In this document: positions 50,108 to 59,500 of the stretch, in pieces | Layout: each line of letters begins with the position of its first letter | Numbering within the stretch: the stretch's first letter is position 1 | Assembly: GCA_008330645.1 (NCBI GenBank) | Contig: VLTN01000012.1 | Location: forward strand, 558,001 to 622,000 | Direction: 5' to 3' | Length of the DNA: 64,000 bases | Source: Cafeteria roenbergensis | Taxonomy: Eukaryota; Sar; Bigyra; Bicosoecida; Cafeteriaceae | Position numbers and translations under genes: made by a program | Notes under the pieces: model-generated | Told to the model about the DNA's origin: nothing | Databases searched by the model: none | What the model saw: only the letters and a program-made list of their open reading frames with translations

Positions 50108-51809
50108 TCAGAGCGCGGGGAAATCAGCCAGCGTGGTCGTGGTGTCGGAGTAGTCGACCGGCAGGCTCACCCCGGCGGCCTGCCGTGCTGCCAGGCTGGC
50201 TGCGCCGAGCGCCGCCGTCACCCGCAGCCGCACGAGCCGCACCCCGCACCGCAGCCCCGCGCCCTCGACGGCGCCCGTGCCGGCAGAGGGGTCCGCCTCC
50301 GCGGCGCGCAGCGCCTTGGAGCGCGGCCCGTCGACGAAACCGGGCTGTCCCGGCATCGCCAGCGCGATGGGGTCCGCCCGCGCCGCGGCCTCAAACGTCC
50401 CGGCCATGAGGTCGAACGCGTGCCACACCGAGCCCACGGCCACGACCACCACCTCTGGCACGCCGGCCGCGCGCATGTGCGGCGCCAGCGTGCGGACCAC
50501 GCCGCCCAGCTGCCGCCCCGCCGCCTGGAACGCCTCCACTGCGATCGCGTCGCCCTTGTCTCGCGCCAGCGCCGCCAGCGGTTTCGCGAGCGCCGCCACC
50601 CTGGACTTGTCGAAGCCCTCGCCGTAAAAGTCTGCCAGCAGCTGGGACTTGGTCGATCGCCCAAGCTCTGCGCAGGCCAGCGAGAGCACGGGCCGGGGGT
50701 CCGGTGGCGTGACCCCCGGAGTCTCGTCGAAGCCGTCATCGGCCCTGAACGCCGCCGCAAGCGCTCGATGGACGATCCAGTAGCCGCCCGCCTCGTCTCC
50801 CAGCATGTGGCCCCAGCCGCCGCACCTGTACGCGCGGCCATCGGGCAGAAACGCCTCGCCCATGGTGCCTGTGCCGCAGATGAGGACGAGGCCGCCCGAG
50901 GGCGCGGCGGTGAAGGCTGCGCCCACGGTGTCGTTGCCGATGACTAGGGCGCTGGCCCGCGGCACGAGCGACGGCCTGGCGGCCATGATGGCGGCGCGGA
51001 GGCGGACCTGGTTGGCCTCCTCGGCGCAGCCGGACACAGACAGCCCGGCGGAAGCGAGGGCGGCGGTGGCGTCGGCGCTGGCGGGGCCGGACCCAACGGG
51101 ACCGTTGGCCGCCGCGCGAGCGAGGAGGGCGGCCAGCGCGGGGTCGGCGGCGGCCTCCGGGCCGGCCTTGGCCTGGTCGAACGCGCGGTCCACCAGGTCG
51201 ATGACGCGCGCACAAGCCACGTCCACGCCCACCAGCTGCGTCGGGGAGCGGGGAGACGATGGCGGGGGCGCAGCAGTGGCCAGGCATCGGCGCCTCGCTC
51301 AGGCGCGAAGCGCGGCCGCTGCCGCCGTCGAAGCAGTGTTTTGGCGCCTGTGCGCTGAGCTGCGATGCACGCCTGTGCCACACTGCACTTTCGCCGTGCG
51401 CCCCGCCGCGGCGGCAAGCGCGCCTGCACTCACCCACGGGTTGGACGCCTTGCCGTTGACAGTTGCAAGGATGCGCGCCTTGGAGTCAACGAGGCAAAAA
51501 GTCGTCTGCGTGCCCCCGCTGCGAGGCATTCATGGCGTGGAAGCGAGAAGCGGAGCCGCGCTCGCAGCCGGCAGCGCGCGCCCCCCGCGACGGCTGCCTC
51601 CCGCGAGCGACGGCAGTTGCGATCCCAGGGCGTGCTCACCCCTCGAGACCCATGTAAAGCTCCAGCGCGGACGAGCACTCCGCAGTCGCCGCTGGCGCCA
51701 CCGCTGGCCCGTCCGCGTCGAGATGCCGCGCAAGCGCCCAGAGCCCCGCTCCCAGAGCAAAGGCCCCAGCCACAAGCGGGCCCGATGGATTTGGAACGCT
51801 CTCCGCCAT
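50108..51809 (-). CDS. NAGK: N-acetylglucosamine kinase (BadF/NAGK family)
   Basis: Three exons, 51809-51640, 51518-51434 and 51235-50108, encode 460 residues. NAGK phosphorylates free GlcNAc at O6, feeding it into UDP-GlcNAc synthesis or catabolism. ASKHA-fold motifs are in place: phosphate-1 loop GLEGGGGTQTTFCLVDS spanning junction 1, ASNPWV, GLSVSGCAEE, VIGNDTVGAAFTA with the catalytic Asp, phosphate-2 ICGTGTMGEAF, YRCGGWGHMLGDEAGGYWI (strong NAGK signature), VVVVAVGSVWHAFDLM, and the end AALGAASLAAR followed by LPVDYS. Animal NAGK is about 345 residues. Here 50 extra N-terminal residues include a hydrophobic helix (PLVAGAFALGAGLWALARHL) that could be a signal anchor, which is odd for a cytosolic enzyme. 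Donors GTGAGC and GTGAGT; frame closes exactly. It diverges from the RAD7-like gene. Confidence 0.93.
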
Positions 51810-52210
51810 CGGCAGCCAGCCAGATCCTTTCCCCGGCTTGCAAGCCCCCGTGCAACAGGGCGAATGCTGCCGCAGCTTTGGAGCAATGTTTGCGGCCTCC
51901 TCAATATTGCCGCAGTGCAACTCCGGTCCGCGCAGCCCCCCGGCCCCGGAGGCCGGCCGCGAGACCGACGATGGCGCCGCAATCCGGGCCAGGGGCCCAG
52001 GCGGCTATTGTTGTGCCAGGCTCGCGGGGAGTGGGCGGCCCTGCGCCGGACGGCGCTGCCCCGTTGTGATATTTCTGCCGCGGACCACGTGCGCGTTGCC
52101 AGAGCGCGCAGAGGCGCCCAGTCGCGACACGTCCGCGCCCGGCGCGCAGCTGCGCGCGCCACTTGGGACTCTGCGTCCCCGCCCCTCCCCCTCGGGCCCC
52201 TCGCGCGGGC
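51810..52210. promoter_or_regulatory. Divergent promoter region, NAGK / RAD7-like
   Basis: The 401 bases lie between the start codons of divergent genes. The only relatively AT-rich patches are CTCCTCAATATTGCCG near 51900 and GATATTTCTGCCG near 52068; either could position transcription. The frame of the RAD7-like gene stays open upstream to 52163 but without an ATG. Confidence 0.35.
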
Positions 52211-55200
52211 ATGCCCGGCCGCCGCGTCACTCGAAGCAAGCGGGCGCGGGAGCGCGAGGCCGAGTCGTCCGGTGACGAGGCCGGGAGCCATGCCGAGCCG
52301 GCCGCCCCCGAGCGCCGCTCGCGCCGGTCCCGCGCCCCGCGCCAAGAGTCGCCGTCTTCGGACCGATCCGGGTCGACTGCGAGTCCCGGGGCCGAGAGCG
52401 CGAGCGACGATTTCGCGTCTGCCGCAGTGACGTCCGCGCCCCTGACCAAAGGCGCAGCGCGCATGGCCGCGATGCGAGAGCGGTTCAAGGACATCGCCAC
52501 GCGCAGGGCTGCCCACTTTGCCAGGGGTGGCGGCGCGGCGGAGCCCAGGCCGCGCAGGAAGCGGCCGGCGCGCAGCCCGGCAGCTGGTGCCACCGGCGGC
52601 GCCTCGGCCGATGCGTCCGGGGCAGGCGGCGGCGTCGACGACGAGGAGGAGGAGGAGAGGGAAGCAGACGGCGGCGGCGGAGGGGGCAGCCGTGGCGGCG
52701 CTCCCCCCGGTGCCCAGAGCGTTGCGTCCCGCTCCCGGGGCCGTCGCTCGATCGATGCAGCCGGCGCCGCGGCTGCCGCTGGTGCAGCTAGCGGCGGCGG
52801 AGACGACGACGGCGATGACGGCGCCAGGCCGGGGCGGCGGGCTGGAGGCCCCACGGCCGCCAGCGCCGCCAGCGACTCGGACGGCGACGGGTCGACCTCC
52901 TCCGCCAGCGAGCCGGAGCCAGAGGGGGGCGCGTGGCCTGGCCCGTACGCCACAGCGGCGCGCCTCATCCGGCAGCGAGAACGCGCTCTCCGGCGGCGAC
53001 GGCGGCGCCAGCGGCGCGCCGCCGCCTCGGGCACGGACGTCGGCCCCGATCCGGACTCGGCGGAGGCGCAACGGCAAGCCGACCCCGACGCCGCGAGGGT
53101 TCCGCTGCCGCCGCAGTGGATGCCGGCCGACGCCGACACGGCCGCTGCCATCGCCGCCGAAACCGCCCGCGCCCGGCACCGTGCCAGTCAGGGCGAGGGG
53201 GCGACACGCCGTCGCGGCGCCGTCGGCCTCAGCCTCTCCCAGGCCGAGCTGGCCCCGCTGCCGGCCGGGGAAGGCGCCGTGCCGTCGCTCCAGTCCCTGT
53301 GCGTGGCTCTGCTGGCGCAGTTCGCCGACTGTATCGAGTCGCTGGGCCCGGTGCCCGACGGCCCGCGCCGCCGCCTTGCCTGGGGTCTGGCCCGGGCGCG
53401 TAAGCTTGACGCGCAGGCGCTGGCCCTGCTGGCAGCGGCGCCGGCCACGTCGCTCTGGGCGCCCGACTGCTCCTTGATAGAGGACGTCGACCTGATTGCA
53501 AGCCTCAAGCGCGCCCCCGCGGGCGGAGCGCAGGCCGGTGCCGCGGAGCTGCTCCCCGAGCTGGCGGCGCTCGACGCGCCCCACGTGCCTGCCCCCGCCG
53601 GGCAAGACGGCGAAACCGCGTTTGGCAGGGTGGCTCCGCTGCGGAGCGTGAGCCTCGGCGCCGTGGGGCGAGGCATGACTGACCGCGCCGCGAGGGCCCT
53701 GGGCCCCGCGCTGGCCCCCGCCATCGAGGACCTTCATCTGGGGGCCCCGTACCGCCTCGACGACGCGGGGCTCTGCGCTCTGCTGGGGTCGACGCTGCCC
53801 ACCTCCCCGGGGGCCCCCCGCTTGCGGCAGCTGTCGCTCACGGCCGCCTCCTCCGTCAGCGGCTCTGCCATGCGGGCTCTGCCGGCTCTGCTGCCGGCCT
53901 TGCAGCGTCTGAGCCTCGACGGGTGTCTCAAGGTGGGGGACGGGGCGCTGTCAGCCGACGGCGGCGCAGACGGGAGGCGACACGGCGCGGAGGCTGGGTC
54001 CTCTGCATCGGCGTTTCTTCCGGCAGAGCTGCTGGCAGGATCCGGGACAACCGTCACGGTCGCGCCGGGAGCCGTGGTTGCGCTCGGTCCGCTGGCCGCG
54101 CTCTGTGCCAGGCCCGCGGGGGTCACCCACCTGCGGCTTGTGCGGCTGCCGCTGCTGTCAGACGCAACGCTTGCGCCCGCACTCGCGGCCGGGTCAAGCC
54201 GGTTTGTGGCCCTGGAGCTGGCAGAGCTGGCGCTGGTCACTGACCGGTCGCTGATGGCACTCGCTGACCCGTCGCTGGAGGCGGCCGCGGCGGCCGCGGG
54301 GCCAGGCGCCGTCAGTGGCAGCAGTGGTAGCCATGGTGAAACCAAAAAACACAGCAACGGCAGCAGCAATGGCAGCAGCAGCGGCAGCAACGGTGCCAGC
54401 GGCAGCGGCGGCAGCAGGGGGGGCGCAGCGGCCGGCCCGCCCATGGGCCGGCTTCGCAGCCTCGTGCTCTGCCGACTGCCTCGCGTGTCGGATACGGGCT
54501 TGCTGGCGCTTGCTGATGAGAGCGCGTCGCAGCCAGACGGCGGCGACACGGACGCCGAGGACTCTGCGCGGCGCCGGCCGCTGGCGCTGCGGCAGCTGCG
54601 GGTAGAGCACTGCGCTGGCGTCCGTCGGGAGGGCACGCTGGTGTGTCTGCTGGAGGCAGCGGCTGGGGCCGGCGCCGCCGGTGCGGAGCTTGCCGGCAGC
54701 GCCGCGGCCCACAAGGCGTCGTCGTCGTCCTCGTCCTCCTCCTCTTCGGCGGCGGCGGGGGCGGCGTCTGCAGAGACAGCTGCCGCGCCGGCCCCGGGTG
54801 TGCCGCCTCTGTCGCAGGCGTGGGCCCGCGGCGTGGCTGCGGCCGGCGGCGCGAGGGCGAGCGCGCGGGCTGCCGCGGCCTTGTCAGTGGCGCTGGAGGT
54901 GGCCTCCGCGCAGGCGCCCTCGCAGGGGCTGCGCCAGCTGAGCATGGCCGGCGGCGGGCGGGCGGCGGGCCGCGCGGCTCTCGCAGCCGCGGGCAAGCTT
55001 CACGGAGCCTCGCTGGAGGAGCTTGACATTTCAATGTGCCGCGAGGTGACGGACGACGACGTCGGGGCGCTGTTGGACCAGTGCCCGCGCCTTCAGCTGC
55101 TCGAGGTGTGGGCGAACACCCAGCTGGCGGGAGAGGGGGCGGCCGACCCGCTGGCGATGCACACGCGCGCACTCGCAGCTCGGGTGCTGGACAGCTGCGA

Positions 55201-55387
55201 GCCGGCGCTGGTTGCCGAAGCGGCCGCTGCGCTGGGCTGCTCGGCCGCGGAAGCGGACGCCGCGTCCATGGCTCCTGCGCTGCGCGGGCCGCGGATCGTC
55301 GGCCGCCCGGGGGCGCGTGTGCCCAGACCCGTGGAGGGCAAGGGCGAGTCGGCGGGAGCGCCCGACTGGTCGTGGGCGGACGCGTGA
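52211..55387 (+). CDS. RAD7-like leucine-rich-repeat protein
   Basis: A single exon encodes 1,058 residues from ATG 52211. The first 370 residues are highly charged and disordered (RRVTRSKRAREREAESSGDE, KDIATRRAAHFARGG, RQRERALRRRRRRQRR). The segment PSLQSLCVALLAQFADCIESLGPVPDGPRRRLAWGLARARKLDAQALALL matches the block before the repeats in yeast RAD7 and its relatives. Amino-terminal-to-carboxy-terminal LRRs of the F-box/AMN1 type follow: LRQLSLTAASSVSGSAMRAL, LQRLSLDGCLKVGDGAL, LRLVRLPLLSDATLAPAL, LRSLVLCRLPRVSDTGLLAL and LEELDISMCREVTDDDVGALL. Ser/Ala/Gly tracts (for instance 54345-54420) break the repeat series. RAD7 acts in global genome nucleotide-excision repair as part of a cullin ligase in yeast. 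A general F-box-like AMN1 protein is the alternative; no F-box is obvious. Confidence 0.78.
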   Translation: MPGRRVTRSKRAREREAESSGDEAGSHAEPAAPERRSRRSRAPRQESPSSDRSGSTASPGAESASDDFASAAVTSAPLTKGAARMAAMRERFKDIATRRAAHFARGGGAAEPRPRRKRPARSPAAGATGGASADASGAGGGVDDEEEEEREADGGGGGGSRGGAPPGAQSVASRSRGRRSIDAAGAAAAAGAASGGGDDDGDDGARPGRRAGGPTAASAASDSDGDGSTSSASEPEPEGGAWPGPYATAARLIRQRERALRRRRRRQRRAAASGTDVGPDPDSAEAQRQADPDAARVPLPPQWMPADADTAAAIAAETARARHRASQGEGATRRRGAVGLSLSQAELAPLPAGEGAVPSLQSLCVALLAQFADCIESLGPVPDGPRRRLAWGLARARKLDAQALALLAAAPATSLWAPDCSLIEDVDLIASLKRAPAGGAQAGAAELLPELAALDAPHVPAPAGQDGETAFGRVAPLRSVSLGAVGRGMTDRAARALGPALAPAIEDLHLGAPYRLDDAGLCALLGSTLPTSPGAPRLRQLSLTAASSVSGSAMRALPALLPALQRLSLDGCLKVGDGALSADGGADGRRHGAEAGSSASAFLPAELLAGSGTTVTVAPGAVVALGPLAALCARPAGVTHLRLVRLPLLSDATLAPALAAGSSRFVALELAELALVTDRSLMALADPSLEAAAAAAGPGAVSGSSGSHGETKKHSNGSSNGSSSGSNGASGSGGSRGGAAAGPPMGRLRSLVLCRLPRVSDTGLLALADESASQPDGGDTDAEDSARRRPLALRQLRVEHCAGVRREGTLVCLLEAAAGAGAAGAELAGSAAAHKASSSSSSSSSSAAAGAASAETAAAPAPGVPPLSQAWARGVAAAGGARASARAAAALSVALEVASAQAPSQGLRQLSMAGGGRAAGRAALAAAGKLHGASLEELDISMCREVTDDDVGALLDQCPRLQLLEVWANTQLAGEGAADPLAMHTRALAARVLDSCEPALVAEAAAALGCSAAEADAASMAPALRGPRIVGRPGARVPRPVEGKGESAGAPDWSWADA

Positions 55388-55607
55388 TGCGTGTGAGCCT
55401 GCTTCGCGCCTTTGCACAGCCGCTTCTCGCCACCACAACCCCAAACAGTGAACGTTTGCGCAGCGCACCGCGGTGCCACGCAGCGCCTCGCCCCAGCACG
55501 GCCGTGGCAGCTGCCGCGGCCGCACAGAAGCCGCCGCTCAAAGCAGAGCTTCGCGGAAACGCGCGGACGACCACTTGCCAGGGCCTGCGGTCGCCCTCGT
55601 CGGAACC

Positions 55608-56201
55608 ATGGCGACTGTGGCAGCCGGTCCCGCGGCAGCGCGCAGCGCGCGGCGCAGGAGTAGCCTCATGCGGCGGGACACCGCGGACCGCATCTCGAAC
55701 AAAATTCACGCCGCCCTGTGGGTCGTGGGCGCGGTGCTCACGCTGGTGTACACCAAGCTAGTGGACGTGGTGCTTGCCAGCCCGCTCGTTGACAGGTGAG
55801 CATGGTGCTTGGCGCCACCCAGCCCGTTCGGAGGTCGTTGCGCCCAGCCTCGCGGCGCTTGGCGCTCGAGTCGGCCGCGGCAACGGGAGAGAGCAGCGCG
55901 CGCCGCATGTTGGCTTGCACCCCCCCGCAGGCTGTGGTTCAACCTCGGCGTCGTCTGCTTCGTCGTGAGCTTTGGCGTGCTTGTGTACATGACGTTCTGG
56001 CTGCGCTACGTGGAGGGAATCTACCTCGAGTGGGAGGTCGTTTGCCCCAACCAGCTCAAGCTCGGGGCAGTCTCGGGAGCGCTCGCCTTTGTGTTCCTGA
56101 CCATCGGGCTGTGGCCAGTGTACTCGCTCTTCACGGTGGCTATCCTTGGGGTGGTGTTTTTCGGCGGCATGATGCTGACTCACTTCGTACCTGCCTGCTG
56201 A
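55608..56201 (+). CDS. TMEM128: TMEM128-like four-helix membrane protein
   Basis: Two exons, 55608-55795 and 55931-56201, encode 152 residues. Four helices are visible: KIHAALWVVGAVLTLVYTKL, LWFNLGVVCFVVSFGVLVYM, KLGAVSGALAFVFLTIGLW and YSLFTVAILGVVFFGGMMLTHF. The pattern of a helix with KIHAALWV, the loop FWLRYVEGIYLEWE and LTIGLWPVYSLFT corresponds to TMEM128 of animals and plants (YLEW, IALWHVWSFFT). TMEM128 is an ER-resident protein of unknown function. The N-terminus is basic and Ala-rich. Junction 1 is phase 2, donor GTGAGC, acceptor after a run of C. It follows the RAD7-like gene by 220 bases on the same strand and converges with the next gene. Confidence 0.85.
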
Positions 56202-56529
56202 GGCGCGGCGTGGCTGGCGGCCAGAGCTGAGATGAGGCGAGGCGAGGCGGCGCTGGCGCCCGAGGTGGGCGGCGGCGCGGGCTGGTGGGAAGCGATGGTC
56301 GATTGCATTGCGCCTACGGGAGGGGAGTGGGTCGTGGCGCGTGCCTGCGGGAGCGCCTGGGTTTGCACGTGTGAGCGGGCGGTCGTGTTGGAGAGAGGCA
56401 GCTCCAGGTGCGGCTGCGACAGCATCGGCACTCGACTGAGAAGGACGCCCCTCGGTCAAGAGGGCGCGCCACGAAGCCACGCGCCAAGCACTCGCCGCAC
56501 CCACCACTCTCCCAGGCGCAGGGGCAGCC
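56202..56529. other. Convergent intergenic stretch
   Basis: The 328 bases separate the TMEM128 stop and the stop of the giant gene. It includes GAGGCGAGGCGAGGCGGCG near 56230, a short GAGGC repeat. No coding frame is credible. Confidence 0.45.
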
Positions 56530-59500
56530 TCACGCCATCGCCGCTCGCGCTGCCAGCGCAGACGCTGCGGCCCTCGAGCCCCAGAGGCGCGAGCCGTCAG
56601 CACCCGCGCCGGCCGCCGCGGCGGCGGGCGCGAGCGCCTCGGCCAGGGCCGCGGCGTAGGCCCCAGCAGGCGGCTCGCCGCCTGGCCAGGGGGCGTCCTT
56701 CCCGGGGGCCAGCAGCGCGGCGCCGACGGCCTCCGGGGCGAACGCTGGCCCCGCTGAGAGCAGCGCCGCGGTTGCGGCGGCCGCGGCGGCTGAGACGCCG
56801 GGAAGCTCCCACGGCGCAGCTCGGAGGGCCAAGACGATCCTGCCGGCGAGGTCGTGCGCGTCGGCACGTGCGTCCAACGGGCTGGAGCCGGCCGCCGCGG
56901 CGCCGCTGTCGGGAGATGCGGACGCCGTCGCGACGCGGCGGGCGGCCACTAGCCCGCGCGCGGCACCCTCTACGGCGACGGCCCACGCCTCGCCGAGCGA
57001 AGAGGCGGCAGCCTTGGCATCCGAGCCAGGACCGCCACCGCCGCCACCGGAGGCCACGCCGCCGGTGAGAGCGGGTGATGCGATGGCCCGGGTGCGCGCT
57101 GCCCTGCGAACGGCGTCCACGGCGTCGCCGTGCCTGCCCGCGTCCGTGAGAGCGCGGGCCAGCTGCGGCCAGAGGGCAGCGTCGGCCACGCCAGCGTCGG
57201 CGAGGAGGCTGGCAGCCACGGCGACGGTGGCGGGGTCTCGCTGGCGGTCGCGCCACAGCCCGCGGGCCACGCCCGACGCTGCCAGCGCGGTCGTGAGCCG
57301 CTCTGCAGGCAGCCTCACTCGGAGCCGCTCGCCAAGCCACTGGTACCAGAGCCGCGCGGCCATTCCGGCCAGCTCGGCGGCGGTGCGAGGCGGGGGGAGC
57401 AAGGCCGTCCCGTCGCCCCCCACTGCGTCGGAGGCAGCAGCGGCGGTAGCGGTAGCGGCGGCGGCGGTGACAGGAAGCCGCTCGCACACTCGGCGCAGCG
57501 CCGCCGCCACGTCGGCCGGGTCGGCTAGAAGCAGCGCGGTGCGCGCTGCCCGTGAGCGGAGCATCGGGCCGTCGGTTCCGGCAGCGCTCGGCGCCAGGGC
57601 CACGGCCAACAGACGCTCCACCGCAGCAAGGGCGGCGGCCGACGCCTCGGCCGCCTCCGCCTCCGCCTGCTCGTCGCCTGCCCACGCCCGGTCGTCCTCG
57701 GCAGACCAAACGGGCTGGCGGGCGGCGGCGGCGGCTGTCGCCGCAGCGGCGGCCGCCGAGCCAGCCGCCGAGGCCGGCACGACGTATCCAGCGAGGGGCG
57801 CGCCGCGTGGCCCAGCACGCGCACAGCCAGGGGGCGGCCGCAGCAGGAAGGCAGCGCGCCGCTCGAGCTGCGTCTCCCGCAGCGCGGTGGCGGCCAGCGC
57901 CGGGGCGAGGCCCGTTGCGCCGGCTGTGACGGCGCCGGCGTCTGCTGGCAGCTGCGACCCGGGGCCCAGCGGCGGCGTGGCCGCATACGCCTCCGCGACG
58001 CGGCGTTGCACCTCAGCAATGTCAACGCCCAGCCGGTGGGCGGCGCGTGCCGCCAGGGCGACTACGGCCGCGGGAGGGATCGAGGCGGAGCGGCCGCCGG
58101 ATGCGGCCTCCGCCGCGCGAGCGACGAGGAAGGCAACCAGCGCGACGGGCTGCGGCACGAGGCGCAGGAGCGCGGCAGCGGACGCCGCGGCCAGCGGGTC
58201 CAGAGGCGGGGCCTGGCCCTGGGCGCGAGCGCCCGCGGAGGACGCCTCCTGCGCGGGTGCCGGCGCCTCTTCGAGGGTGGCCAGGGCCACAACGCCTCGG
58301 CCAGCGCGCGGCCTGGGCCGCGGGGGCCTGGCGCCGGTGCCCCCCGCCTGCGCCGCCTCGTCGCCAGCGGCAGCGGCAGCGGCTGCCGCCATGGCTCGCT
58401 CCACGCCCCGGGCGATGCTCTCGGCGGCGTCCCGCTCGTCCCAGACGGCCGCGCTGCCGCCCTCCCCGGCCAGGCGAGAAGCGCGCGACCGAGCCGAGAC
58501 GACAGTGCCGCCGTCCTCCGACGCGGCTCCGTCGCCGAGCCGGGAGCGTGCCGCAGCCTCGGCAGCTTCCGCGTCCGTCCCGGCGAAGCGGCCGGCCCGC
58601 GCAAAGTCACGCCCGTCCAGGCGCAGCAGATCCACGCGGAGCTCCGCAGCCACGGTCGCGGCGCGCAGCCGCGCGATGGCCCCCTCCGCGAGGCGGAAGG
58701 CGTCTCCGGTTTCGCCGTCGTCTGCCCGAGCGGCGTCCTCGCCCCCCGCGATGCGCGTCAGCCAGTCTCGCCAGTCAGACGCGCAGCGCAGCGCGAGGGC
58801 CGTGAGGCGCAGCCGGCACATGGCCAGGGCTTCGGAAGCCTCCGCGGCCACGGTCTGGGCGGCCAGGGCGGCGCCGCCCACGGCCGCCACGTCGGCGGGC
58901 GACGCAGCCGCTCGGTCGAGCCACGGGTCGAAGCGAGGCCGGCGCCACGCCGGGCCGAGCGCCCCGCCGTCGCCGCAAGTTCCGATGTGCCCGCCGCCCA
59001 GCAGCGCCCACATCCGCGCCGACGCAGACGGGGCCACAAGCTGCGCCGCGGCCTGCGAGAGCACCGCCGGGACCGCCCGGTCGCGCACGGCATCGCAAAA
59101 GGCAGTGCCGAGCTGCGGCGTGGGGGCGCAGCCGGCGCCCTCCTGGGGCGGGGCGGGGGCGCCGCCGCCGTCGACGGCTTGGGCAAGCGATTCCGAGTCG
59201 GCGGCTCCGAGGGACAGGGCTGCAGCGAGCGCGGTGGGCGCGTGGCCGTGGCGGCCCGCTCGCCAGGCCGCAGCGGGCACGCCGTCCGTCCCCGACACGG
59301 TGAGCGCGTCGGCCAGCTCCGGGCACAGCGCTTGGAGCTCCACCCAGTCGCACGGCACCTCGTTGGCCGCTGCTTCCGCCGCGAGGACCCTGGTCTCCGG
59401 GTCCCTGACGGCGTCCACCGCGGCGGCCACGTCGCTGACGCCCAGGCCGCCGGCCAGGCCTGGGCACGCGGCCTGCGGCACCACCAGCTCCCAGTCGCAC

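Noticed and set aside
52163-52210. Start of the RAD7-like protein at 52163
   Set aside because: That codon is TTG; the first ATG in frame is at 52211.
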